From TMED14 sp002167805 (GTDB lineage: Bacteria; Bacteroidota; Bacteroidia; Flavobacteriales; Schleiferiaceae), in NCBI GenBank assembly GCA_965655795.1, contig CBFHHY010000004.1, forward strand, positions 1-64,000: DNA of 64,000 bases. The letters are read 5' to 3'. Below, in pieces: positions 35,542-45,000 of this stretch (the first letter of the stretch is position 1; each line of letters begins with the position of its first letter). The notes below the pieces were generated by a model, which made no database searches, had not been told where the DNA came from, and saw only the letters and a list, made by a program, of their open reading frames with translations. The position numbers and the translations under genes were made by a program.

Positions 35542-37287
35542 TTAGAATTCGTAATCTAACAGTCTCATTTGAGTTCCTTCAAGATCCTCTAGGACTTTAA
35601 TTTTCTCTTCTATATTTTTCAGAATTTTACTTTTGGAGCTATAGAAAATATTATTCGTTTTTACTTTTATTTTTTCCAATGCTTCCTGAATAGGGTCTTT
35701 TTGTTTCGGATAAAAAACCAATCGTGCAGGCTTATCCAAATTTGATTGAATTTCTCCAATGACATCTAATAGCCCCCCATATTGGTCAACTAAGCCAATT
35801 TCGAGAGCATCACTTCCTGAGTAAACATATCCTTTTGCAAGACTATCAACTTTTTTAATATCTATTTCTCTCCCCTCACTCACTACCTCTTTAAATCTGT
35901 CATAGGTTTTATTAACATTATTTTGAAGAACAGATAATGCGCTCTCGCTCAGGTCGTTGTCAATAGTAATCAAATTGCTTAGCGGATGAGTTCCAACAGG
36001 CTGAGTTTTAATTCCAAGTTTATCATGCATTAAGTCTTCAGCACTAAATAAAAGACCAAAAACCCCAATGGAGCCTGTGATGGTCATTGGAGATGCATAT
36101 ATCTTTTCACATGGCGCAGCGATGTAATACCCTCCAGATGCGGCAACATTACCCATACTCACATAAACGGGCTTTTCTTCTGCGAGTAGGGATATATCGT
36201 TCCAAATCATATCACTAGCCAATGCTGAACCACCAGGTGAGTTAATTCGAAAAATTACTGCTTCTATTCTTTTATCTTTTCGAATAGACTTTATGGCCTT
36301 TCCCATACCGCCGTCAGTTACTGAGCCTTTTCCAGAACCATTTCCATCTACTATGTTCCCTTCTGCAATAAGCACTGCTATTTTACTCATTCCTGATGCT
36401 TTTTCTAACGATTTATTGTATTTGGAGAGCCCAACGATTTGATCATCTTTTACTTTGTGGGAAAGCACATGTTTCAAAAAGCCTTTCATACTATCAGGGT
36501 AGATCGCATGATCCATAAGTCCATAGTTAATGGCATCACTTGCTTGAACTAAAGGCTGATTATTTAAGATGTTTTGCCAATCCTTAGACTCGGAGAGCTC
36601 AGGAATGGATTCGAATATATCTTTTTCTATTGATGACCAGAGGGAATTCAGCCTCGCTGTGGTTTGTTCTTTATTGGCTTTTGACATTTTACTTGCTATG
36701 AAAGGCTCGCCGGCGCTTTTATAAATATTGTCATTTCCTCTTATTAGATGTGCCTTAACTCCTAGTTTGTCGAAAGCATCTTTCCAATAAATAGGGGCAC
36801 TACTAAGCCCGCTTATTTCCATCACTCCTTGAGGAACAATAATTTTTTCATCACTTATGGATGCCAGATAGAAAGCTTTTTGAGAATATATTTTCCCTGA
36901 TGAAATAATAGTTTTACCCTCGTTCTGAAATTTTTCAAGAGCATTTCTTAGTTCCTGAAGGCTTGCATACCCTGCTTCAAATAGCCCCATTTTTAACCAA
37001 ATTGCTTCAATTTTTGGGTCTTTAGAAGCCTCTTCAATAGAGAGAAGCATTTCAGTTAAGGACAAAGTGGTTGGTTGATCTAAAAGCTCTGCGAGCAGTT
37101 GATTTGCTTTATCTGGCCGATCCTCAATGACCCCATCTAAATTGATTTTTAAAGTTGATTTTTCCAGTATTCCTGTTTCTTTTGATGAAGAACTAGAAGC
37201 TATGGCCACCCCTGCGATAATGGTGATAAAAAAAATAAAGAATAATCCGGCGATGACTCCTAAAAAACTTGAAAAGAATACCTTCAT
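35542..37287 (-). CDS. sppA: Signal peptide peptidase SppA, 67-kDa type
   Basis: 581 residues, the long tandem-domain form as in E. coli. There is one N-terminal membrane helix (about residues 8-30). The catalytic dyad is split between the two halves: Lys190 in NIYKSAGEPF and Ser384 in AASGGYYIA, which match E. coli Lys209 and Ser409. It degrades signal peptides left in the inner membrane after secretion. It is divergent from folK with 42 bases between the starts. Confidence 0.95.
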   Translation of the reverse strand: MKVFFSSFLGVIAGLFFIFFITIIAGVAIASSSSSKETGILEKSTLKINLDGVIEDRPDKANQLLAELLDQPTTLSLTEMLLSIEEASKDPKIEAIWLKMGLFEAGYASLQELRNALEKFQNEGKTIISSGKIYSQKAFYLASISDEKIIVPQGVMEISGLSSAPIYWKDAFDKLGVKAHLIRGNDNIYKSAGEPFIASKMSKANKEQTTARLNSLWSSIEKDIFESIPELSESKDWQNILNNQPLVQASDAINYGLMDHAIYPDSMKGFLKHVLSHKVKDDQIVGLSKYNKSLEKASGMSKIAVLIAEGNIVDGNGSGKGSVTDGGMGKAIKSIRKDKRIEAVIFRINSPGGSALASDMIWNDISLLAEEKPVYVSMGNVAASGGYYIAAPCEKIYASPMTITGSIGVFGLLFSAEDLMHDKLGIKTQPVGTHPLSNLITIDNDLSESALSVLQNNVNKTYDRFKEVVSEGREIDIKKVDSLAKGYVYSGSDALEIGLVDQYGGLLDVIGEIQSNLDKPARLVFYPKQKDPIQEALEKIKVKTNNIFYSSKSKILKNIEEKIKVLEDLEGTQMRLLDYEF

Positions 37288-37298
37288 GGTCTAGAAAT

Positions 37299-37306
37299 TA
37301 TTTTTG
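37299..37306 (+). promoter_or_regulatory. Candidate -7 promoter element for folK
   Basis: TATTTTTG fits TAnnTTTG and is 23 bases upstream of the folK GTG. The surrounding DNA is extremely AT-rich, so chance occurrence is quite possible. Confidence 0.3.
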
Positions 37307-37329
37307 AAAATTTAAAAAAATATTGAGAG

Positions 37330-37860
37330 GTGAAGATACGATCATGTTCTGAAAAAAACCGAGTCTTGATTTTATTGGGAAGCAATTTAATGGACCCCTA
37401 TTCTAGTATAAGTGATGCTATTGACATTTTAAAAAATGAAGTTCAACTAATAAAAAAAGGCAGTGTCTTTTGTTCAAATTCTTGGGGGTATGTTGGGAAT
37501 GATTATTTGAATCAAATGATTGAAGTCGAGTGGAAAGATTCACTCTCTGATCTCATGATTTTTTTGCTTGCAGTTGAAAAAAGAATGGGAAGGAACAGGA
37601 ATTTAAAATCAAAGGATTATGAAGATAGAATTATTGACTTGGATATAATCCTTTGGTCAGAGGGGAAGTTTTCCTCAAAAAATCTAAAAGTACCTCACCC
37701 TAGAATGGCGGATAGACGATTTGTGTTGGTCCCCTTAAATGAATTTTGGTCGGATTGGATCCATCCTGGAAAGAAAAAGGATGGTAAGGAGTTATTGACT
37801 ACTTGTAGCGATGAAAATTTGGTACATTTGTATCAATTAAACGAAAAAAATAAAAAATGA
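37330..37860 (+). CDS. folK: 2-amino-4-hydroxy-6-hydroxymethyldihydropteridine diphosphokinase
   Basis: 176 residues from GTG at 37330; no ATG is available before the conserved LLGSNL. HPPK signatures are present: LLGSNL near the N-terminus, the Mg-binding RIIDLDIILW with DxD, and VPHPRMADRRFVLVPL. It transfers pyrophosphate from ATP to the pterin in folate synthesis. Its stop overlaps the start of the OmpA-like lipoprotein gene (ATGA). Confidence 0.94.
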   Translation: MKIRSCSEKNRVLILLGSNLMDPYSSISDAIDILKNEVQLIKKGSVFCSNSWGYVGNDYLNQMIEVEWKDSLSDLMIFLLAVEKRMGRNRNLKSKDYEDRIIDLDIILWSEGKFSSKNLKVPHPRMADRRFVLVPLNEFWSDWIHPGKKKDGKELLTTCSDENLVHLYQLNEKNKK

Positions 37861-38591
37861 AATACGCAATTTTAGCCATAGTATCATTAGCTTTTATTTC
37901 CTGTGCTCAAATTAAGGAGCTTGAAGCCACAGTTGATACTTTGAAAGGTGATTTGGCAAAAGTCCAAGTTGATAATGATGGTGATGGTGTCTCGGATGCT
38001 TTTGACCTTGAGTCAAATACTCCCAAAGGTGCTCTTGTTGATGGATCTGGTCGGGCATTAGACCTTGATGGAGACGGAGTTCGTCATGAACTAGATGTTG
38101 ATCCTTTTACCCAAAGAGGCGCCCGTGTAGATGCGTCAGGTAGGGAATTGGATAGCGATGGAGACGGTGTCCTTGATTCGAAAGATCTAGAAAGAAACAC
38201 TCCTGCAGGTGCCCTAGTAAACTTCCAAGGAAAAAAAATAGAAGGTACTCTGAGCAATAAAGTAGCTGCTGCTTTTATTCCAGAAATGCATTTCTCTACA
38301 AACTCTGCTTCTTTGTCTTCTGAAGACGAAGCTAAATTAGCTGTAGTTGCGAAGATGATGCGTGCAAATCCTAGTCTACGTCTTTGTGTTATTGGACATA
38401 CGGATAAAACTGGCTCAGAAAGAGTGAATTTAAGAGTGGGTGAGCGAAGAGCGAAATCTGTTGTAAGATCTTTAACTACAACCTTTAAAATTTCTGAGGC
38501 GAGATTTGAAATCAAATCAAAAGGAGAATCAGAATTATTAAGCACAAAAAATAATCATAACCGAAGAGTTGAATTTCAATTTATCAAATGA
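37857..38591 (+). CDS. OmpA-family lipoprotein with Ca-binding-type repeats
   Basis: 244 residues. A signal ending LAFISC (Cys16) suggests a lipoprotein. A short coiled-coil-like segment (about 17-40) and three acidic repeats of the type DGDGVxDxxDxxxxTPxGAxVDxxGR (about 41-125) follow. The C-terminal OmpA domain (about 137-244) has the peptidoglycan-binding NxxLSxxR-like region (TDKTGSERVNLRVGERRA). It probably ties the outer membrane to the cell wall. It is translationally coupled to folK, with no obvious functional link. Confidence 0.88.
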   Translation: MKYAILAIVSLAFISCAQIKELEATVDTLKGDLAKVQVDNDGDGVSDAFDLESNTPKGALVDGSGRALDLDGDGVRHELDVDPFTQRGARVDASGRELDSDGDGVLDSKDLERNTPAGALVNFQGKKIEGTLSNKVAAAFIPEMHFSTNSASLSSEDEAKLAVVAKMMRANPSLRLCVIGHTDKTGSERVNLRVGERRAKSVVRSLTTTFKISEARFEIKSKGESELLSTKNNHNRRVEFQFIK

Positions 38592-38611
38592 TTGAGCTTA
38601 GATAAAGTTTT

Positions 38612-38638
38612 AAAAAGGGGTGCATCGCATCCCTTTTT
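38612..38638 (+). terminator. Terminator between OmpA-like gene and the methyltransferase gene
   Basis: Stem AAAAAGGGGTGC pairs with GCATCCCTTTTT around an ATC loop with a single G-T wobble. The A-rich left arm and T-rich right arm allow function on both strands. It overlaps the last base of the convergent methyltransferase gene. Confidence 0.8.
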
Positions 38639-39168
38639 TATTTAAAACGATATTTTTTGCTGGCCTCCCAAAGAACGGCTCCCCCACATACACTCACATT
38701 TAAGCTGTGCTTTATTCCAAATTGGGGAACCTCAATGGCACCATCACAAGAGCTTAATGTTTTTTCATCTACTCCGCTGACCTCATTTCCAAAAACCAGA
38801 GCAATTCCCATTTCAGGATTGGGGATTTTTTCAAGACTTTCAGCTTCGTGCACTTGCTCAATAGCAAGAACTAAGTACCCTTTTTCCTTTGCGTCTAAAA
38901 TAGCTTCTTCTCCATTATCAAATCCAATCCATTCAACAGATTCTGTTGCCCCCAAGGCAACCTTGTCTAGTTGCGTATGTGGTGGCCTTGCACAATATCC
39001 ACATAAAGAGATTCCTTTGAGCCCAAAAGCATCTGCAGTTCTAAAGAAACTCCCTACATTATGCGCACTCCTTATATTCTCTAATATTATCCATACCGGG
39101 ACTTTATTTGATTTAAGATATGATTTTAAATCATGACGGTTTAACTCATCAGTCTTTTTCTTTTTCAT
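38638..39168 (-). CDS. SpoU/TrmH-family RNA 2'-O-methyltransferase
   Basis: 176 residues with the three SPOUT trefoil-knot motifs: NVGSFFRTADAFG (motif 1), ALVFGNEVSGVDE (motif 2) and LNVSVCGGAVLWE (motif 3). The family methylates ribose 2'-hydroxyls in tRNA or rRNA using S-adenosylmethionine. It lacks an N-terminal substrate-binding extension, so the target position cannot be assigned. Confidence 0.9.
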   Translation of the reverse strand: MKKKKTDELNRHDLKSYLKSNKVPVWIILENIRSAHNVGSFFRTADAFGLKGISLCGYCARPPHTQLDKVALGATESVEWIGFDNGEEAILDAKEKGYLVLAIEQVHEAESLEKIPNPEMGIALVFGNEVSGVDEKTLSSCDGAIEVPQFGIKHSLNVSVCGGAVLWEASKKYRFK

Positions 39169-39226
39169 ATTAACCCGAGTCTTTTAAACACTTTCAGCGA
39201 GGTGATGTAATGACTTCTTATATTCG

Positions 39227-39234
39227 CAAAGGTA
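39227..39234 (-). promoter_or_regulatory. Candidate -7 promoter element for the SpoU-family gene
   Basis: On the minus strand the bases read TACCTTTG, matching TAnnTTTG, about 58 bases upstream of the ATG at 39168. No -33 TTG is evident. Confidence 0.35.
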
Positions 39235-39255
39235 AGGCCGTTATTTTTTTTAAAT

Positions 39256-41841
39256 ATGTCAAAATCCTCCAAAGAAACTCCCTTAATGCGTCAGTTTAAT
39301 TCTGTGAAAGCTGAGCATCCTGAGGCTATTCTATTATTTCGTGTTGGAGATTTTTATGAAACTTTTGGAGAGGACGCGATAAAGGCATCAAAGTCTCTAG
39401 AGATAACACTTACAAAGAGAAGTAATGGCGCTGCCGCTGCAACAGAATTAGCTGGCTTCCCTTATCATGCAATAGAAACGTATTTGCCTCGATTAGTAAA
39501 TGCAGGATATAAAGTGGCTATATGTGAGCAACTAGAGGATCCTAAGTCGGTAAAAGGAATTGTCAAAAGAGGTGTCACAGAATTGGTGACACCCGGAATC
39601 AGTCATTCTGATAATTTGTTAAAGAGCCACTCGAATAATTTTTTAGCCGCTGTTCATCTGGATAGAGATAACGGAGGTATTGCTCTTTTAGATGTCTCCA
39701 CAGGGGAATTCCTCGTCGCTGAAGGTTCATATCTTGACATTGATAAATGGATACAAAGTTTTGATCCAAAAGAAATTGTTTACAATCGAAGAAACAGATC
39801 TGATATTATTACTAAGCTATTAAGAGATCGGACCCCCTCAGGGATCGAAGATTGGGTTTTTCAATACGATTATGCAGAGGAAAAAATACATGGTCATTTT
39901 AAATCAAAAAGTTTAAAGGGGTTTGGATTGTCTGATGCTCCCCTTGCAGTTATTTCTGCTGGTGCATTATTTCATTATCTAGAGCAATCCAAATATGATA
40001 ATAAATCCCATATTCAAGGAATCCAACGTTTAAGGGTATCTACCCATTTATGGATGGATCGATTTACGTTGAATAATTTGGAGCTTTTTAATACCTCTTT
40101 TGCAGGGGGAACATCAATGCTGGATGTCATAGATGTGTGCTTGACCCCTATGGGAGGGAGAATGTTAAAAAGGTGGCTTGCATTGCCCTTAACAGATTTG
40201 AAAAGCATAAAGCAACGTCAAAATGCTGTTGCATCAGTCTTATCATCAGACGGCTCGAAGGCCATTGAGGATAATCTCAGCTTAATATCAGATTTAGAGC
40301 GCCTCGGGACTCGACTTTCTACGGGGAGGATAGGCCCAAGAGAGTTAAAACGAATAGCGGAGAGTCTTTTTTATGTGCGAGAAATAGGGGAAACATTAAA
40401 TGGTGTAGATGCATGGATGCCTTATTTAGAAAAATTAGATCCTTTAGACAGGCTAACAGAACTAATTAATGAAACTTTAGCCGATGATTTGCCCTTACTT
40501 GCATCTAAAGGAGGTATTATTCGCTCTGGGTTCCATGAAAAGCTAGATAGTTTCAGGAGTTTAAAAGATGATTCTAAATTCCTTTTGAAAAAGATTTTAG
40601 AGAAAGAGATTGAATCAACAGGAATTCAGGGACTAAAAATTAATTTCAATTCTGTTTTTGGTTATTATTTAGAAGTTCGAAATTCACAAAAAGAAAATGT
40701 CCCTGATAATTGGATAAGGAAGCAAACTTTAGTTAATGCCGAAAGGTATATTACTGAGGAGTTAAAAACCTTAGAGGTGGATATTTTGAATGCCGAATCT
40801 AAATTATCGGATCTAGAGTCAGAATTATATGCGGACCTTATAAAAAAGGCACAGTCATTTGTTTCCCCTTTATTGATGAGTGCAAAATGTATTGCCTCGG
40901 TAGATGTTTTATTTGCTTTTGCTCGATTGGCGAAGAAAAACTCATGGTCGATGCCAAAATGGAATGATGATCAAAAATATAAGGTTGTTGATGGGCGTCA
41001 TCCCGTTATAGAGTATAGTTTTCCTGAGGGTGAATACTATGTTCCAAATGATATTAATTTGGATTCAGAGAAAGAGCAGATATTATTAATTACAGGGCCC
41101 AATATGAGCGGAAAGTCTGCTTTGCTTCGTCAGACAGCACTGATTTCAATCCTTGCTCAAATGGGTAGCTTCGTTCCTGCAAAATCATCGAGTTTATCGA
41201 TATTGGATAGACTCTTTGTACGAGTAGGGGCAAGTGACAATCTTTCTGAAGGGGAATCTACTTTTATGGTCGAGATGTCTGAAACGGCAAGTATTTTAAA
41301 TGGTTTAACGGCAAAAAGTTTGGTTCTTCTCGATGAAATTGGTAGAGGTACTGCCACCTATGATGGGTTAAGCATAGCTCAGTCAATTACCGAATATTTG
41401 CATTCTCACCCGCATCGACCTTTGACTCTTTTTGCGACGCATTATCATGAATTAGTTTCCTTAGAAAAATCATGTGAGAGAATTATAAATAAACATATTA
41501 CTGTTCGAGAAGAGAAAGGGAATATTGTCTTTTTGAGAAAATTAGAATCCGGGGGGTCAAATCATAGTTTTGGTATTCACGTTGCAAGAATGGCAGGCAT
41601 GCCACAAACTGTAGTTTTAAGGGCAAATGAATTGCTCGCTGAGTTAGAAGAGTTGCATGGTGAGAAAGTTGAAATTATCCAAAAGGACACTTCAAGCTAT
41701 CAAATGTCTCTTGTACAATTTGAAAGCCCTGAGTTAGAAGCTTTAACAAAAGAATTAAAAGAGTTGGATGTAAATACATTGACTCCCATTGACGCCTTAC
41801 TTTTAATACAACGATGGAAATCTCTTTTGAATAAAGCCTAA
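39256..41841 (+). CDS. mutS: DNA mismatch repair protein MutS
   Basis: 861 residues, close to the E. coli length. The mismatch-reading Phe-x-Glu is FYE at 33-35 in GDFYETFGED. The ATPase has Walker A GPNMSGKS at 614-621, the STFMVEMSE signature, Walker B LVLLDEIGRG and the FATHYHEL switch. It recognises mispairs and starts repair with MutL. No mutL is nearby. The gene is followed by the tRNA-Gly unit on the same strand. Confidence 0.97.
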   Translation: MSKSSKETPLMRQFNSVKAEHPEAILLFRVGDFYETFGEDAIKASKSLEITLTKRSNGAAAATELAGFPYHAIETYLPRLVNAGYKVAICEQLEDPKSVKGIVKRGVTELVTPGISHSDNLLKSHSNNFLAAVHLDRDNGGIALLDVSTGEFLVAEGSYLDIDKWIQSFDPKEIVYNRRNRSDIITKLLRDRTPSGIEDWVFQYDYAEEKIHGHFKSKSLKGFGLSDAPLAVISAGALFHYLEQSKYDNKSHIQGIQRLRVSTHLWMDRFTLNNLELFNTSFAGGTSMLDVIDVCLTPMGGRMLKRWLALPLTDLKSIKQRQNAVASVLSSDGSKAIEDNLSLISDLERLGTRLSTGRIGPRELKRIAESLFYVREIGETLNGVDAWMPYLEKLDPLDRLTELINETLADDLPLLASKGGIIRSGFHEKLDSFRSLKDDSKFLLKKILEKEIESTGIQGLKINFNSVFGYYLEVRNSQKENVPDNWIRKQTLVNAERYITEELKTLEVDILNAESKLSDLESELYADLIKKAQSFVSPLLMSAKCIASVDVLFAFARLAKKNSWSMPKWNDDQKYKVVDGRHPVIEYSFPEGEYYVPNDINLDSEKEQILLITGPNMSGKSALLRQTALISILAQMGSFVPAKSSSLSILDRLFVRVGASDNLSEGESTFMVEMSETASILNGLTAKSLVLLDEIGRGTATYDGLSIAQSITEYLHSHPHRPLTLFATHYHELVSLEKSCERIINKHITVREEKGNIVFLRKLESGGSNHSFGIHVARMAGMPQTVVLRANELLAELEELHGEKVEIIQKDTSSYQMSLVQFESPELEALTKELKELDVNTLTPIDALLLIQRWKSLLNKA

Positions 41842-41859
41842 TAATTTCATTTTTAATGA

Positions 41860-41890
41860 TTGTTAAGGAGTTATTTCTTTCTATTTTTGT
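41860..41890 (+). promoter_or_regulatory. Promoter of tRNA-Gly
   Basis: TTG at 41860-41862, a 20-base spacer and TATTTTTG at 41883-41890 fit the Bacteroidota -33/-7 promoter pattern well. The predicted transcription start falls just before the mature tRNA 5' end at 41899, so the leader is only a few bases. Confidence 0.7.
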
Positions 41891-41898
41891 CGCCCACT

Positions 41899-41971
<73 letters not shown>

Positions 41972-41979
41972 CGAAAATA

Positions 41980-42006
41980 AAAAGGCCAGCATGATGCTGG
42001 CCTTTT
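41980..42006 (+). terminator. Bidirectional terminator between tRNA-Gly and the 42029-45817 gene
   Basis: A near-perfect inverted repeat (AAAAGGCCAGCAT / ATGCTGGCCTTTT) 8 bases after the tRNA. It has A tracts on the left and T tracts on the right, so it can terminate both the tRNA and the convergent secreted-protein gene. Confidence 0.85.
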
Positions 42007-42028
42007 CTATTAATTGTTTTCTTTTATC

Positions 42029-45000
42029 TTAATGCTTCACAATTAGCTTGAGGCTCTTGTCACTCAGTAGAGTCTTGACTTGAATCAAGTAAATGCCATC
42101 ATGCAGAATTTCAGTATTTATACTGTGCACAATGTCTTGAGTTTCATGTTCGTATATTTTTTGACCAATGGCATTAATAATTCGTATCGTTTTGTTCCCC
42201 GCCTCTGGCATTTTAAGAGTCGCCATCGTTGAAGCTGGGTTTGGATAAATCTGAACTTCGTCCATCTCTTGGTCAGTTAGATTAAAAGGAAAAGCTTCAT
42301 CTCCAGGAGAACCAATATCTCCCCCTGCCGACGAATAAGCGCCTCGAACTCCACCTGATGCATTTCCTAAATAAACACAGTTCGTATCAAACTCTACAGA
42401 ATATCCTGCTGCCGTTGAAGTGTATTCTGCTCTACAGATTTCTACAGGAGTAGAAGAGGTATCAAATAATACTACTGCATCTGATGATGAACTTAAACCT
42501 GGGAATGAGCTGTTCACCAATTCATCTGAACAAATCACTTGAATAGGACTGCTTAATCCCCAGTTCCCCCTAAAAAGACCTTCATAAGTTGTTAAGCCAC
42601 CCCAAACGACCATAGATTCTCCAGGTTGAATTACGGTATTACTCATAAATACGGATGCTCCAGGGTTGAAAGAGTTGTCATCCCATGAGAACCCTGATAG
42701 ATCTACGGAGGTACTTCCGTAATTCTTAATCTCAAACCAGTCCTCACTAAGATTTGTGTTTGGGTCATTTGATCCAGACATGATTTCTGTTATCGCTAGA
42801 TCATAGGTTGTTGGTGTTGGGAATAAGACATCTTCTTTTTGACGAGGCAGCATTTGATAGCCACTTGTAAAAGGACTACTCATGTCAAATTGACCACCAA
42901 TACCTATAATATCAAAAACACCACCAGGGCAAGGCTCATTGTATAGTGTGACATCTGCATCAATTCTTAAGGCGATTGTATTCATACCGTCAGATACGTC
43001 AACGTTAAATCCAGAACCAGCATTTGTCCATTGGGTTGGGTCAACAACAACAACATTGTTCATTCGGATAAGATTACTTTCAGTGGTCTCATCTAAAGCA
43101 ATTATTGTCGTTGGAGCTGGAATGCTTGCACCTGTTGAAATAACAGCGATGGAGTCTGCGCCTACTTGGGCAAGCCCATTAAATTGACCAATAGTACCTA
43201 TTACTCGAACAACATCTCCTTCGGTAACGGTATAGCCGTGTGATGAGCTCGACGGCGAGAATACACCAAAACCGACAGACCCATCATGGATTGTAAAGGC
43301 AACATTACCCGATGAGGCCGATTGCATATTTACACCAATAACAGTTCCTTCTACTTTGCAGTAGACTCCCAGTGAATCAGAAACCCCATCCGAGTTTTGT
43401 CCTTTCACTTGAGGAATCGAGTAGGTTGGAATATTGATATCATTATCTAAAATTGTAAATCGCATGCTATCTATGCTTCCGATGGAAACACCTGTTGCGT
43501 TGGTAATAATAAAATCAATAAACTCCGGTCCTTCAATATTAGAATCATCTATAATTGTAGCAATTATACTGACGGTATCAGTATTCGCTGGAATGCTTAG
43601 GGTAGTTCCTGTTTGAGAAATAGATGGGTTAAAAGATGCATCTGTTCCGACAACAAAACCAGTGCCTGGTGAGTTTGATAATGTGATTGTTGAGGAACTC
43701 GATAATGTAGGTTGAATAATTAAATCTATGGATGTGGTAACATTTCCTTCCAGTACTTGTAGAGATGAGCTAGCAAAACGAATACTTGGTGACGCTGCTG
43801 TGGCAGGAATTATATCGTTAGTGTCTCTTGGGAATACCTGGTAACCACTGGTATATGGATTGCTAAAATCAAATTGAGATCCTACTCCCACAACATCAAA
43901 TAAGCCTGTTGGTGGATTCGTTCCATATAGATTACAATCCGCATCTACTCTCATCGTAAAAGTACTATTTCCATCGGTTATATCAACATTGAAACCAGAA
44001 CCAGAATTTGACCATTGACTTGGGGTTGCTAATGTCATGTTATTTAGACGAATCAATTCCGATTCCTCGGACTCCCCAATGGTTGTTACAATAGTTTCTG
44101 ATACAGTATTCGCTGATTGAGCTAATAGAATAACACTGTCGGGAATTATTTCAATAAGTCCATTATATTGGGCTATTTGCCCCACAATTCTCAAGGAATC
44201 TCCTTTTTGCGGAGCTGTGTAAGATCCTACATCAGAAGACTTATAAATATTTATTCCTCCTGTTCCGTCATGGACATAAAAGCTATATCCAGCATTTCCA
44301 TCAAAGTCAATACTAAATATTGTACCGTGAATAGTTGCAGATTTATTTAAGCTATCAGCTACTCCATTTGCATCTACAGACTTCCATGGAGCAATATTCG
44401 TGGCTCCAGGGCCAGTGACGCCACCGCCACCTCCGCCACCGCCAGATGTGCAGCTGCTACTGTGAGATCCAATATACGTCCATGTGTTTTGGGCATAAAC
44501 ATCCCATTCTGTAGAACCAACAGTCCAATCTGTAGATCCTTCTGTAACGGTTGATTTCCTGACTAAAGTATGGTTTTGAGTTGATCCTGTACCTACAGTC
44601 CAGCTGGATCCTGGGTCGATACCCGGAGTTCCTAATACATCAATGGTATCAGTTCCATCAAATAGAATCAAAGCATCATCTCCGTTGAAGTGAACTATTG
44701 ATGGATAAGATAATATTGTGTCAGCTGTAGATTGTATGCTTGGATCTGCTTGATTTGTGCACACTATGTAAACATCACCGGATGCTATAGATGCATTGCT
44801 TGTAAATGTGTTTGTATATGAGCCCCCATTACCACTTAGATATACTGTATAGCCATTAAGAGATATGGCATTGGAGGTTGGATTATATATTTCTATATAC
44901 TTATGATTTGAAGAGCCTTCACCATATTCACTGAAGAATAAATCTGAACATGCTCCGGGTAGAGGTCCTCCACCACCACCGCTAAGACAACTGCTGCTAT

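Noticed and set aside
38084..38545. 153-codon minus-strand frame opposite the OmpA-like gene
   Set aside because: The plus strand carries a clear OmpA domain with repeats; the antisense frame has no recognisable features.
38657..39136. 159-codon plus-strand frame opposite the SpoU-family gene
   Set aside because: The minus strand carries all three SPOUT motifs, so the plus frame is a shadow.
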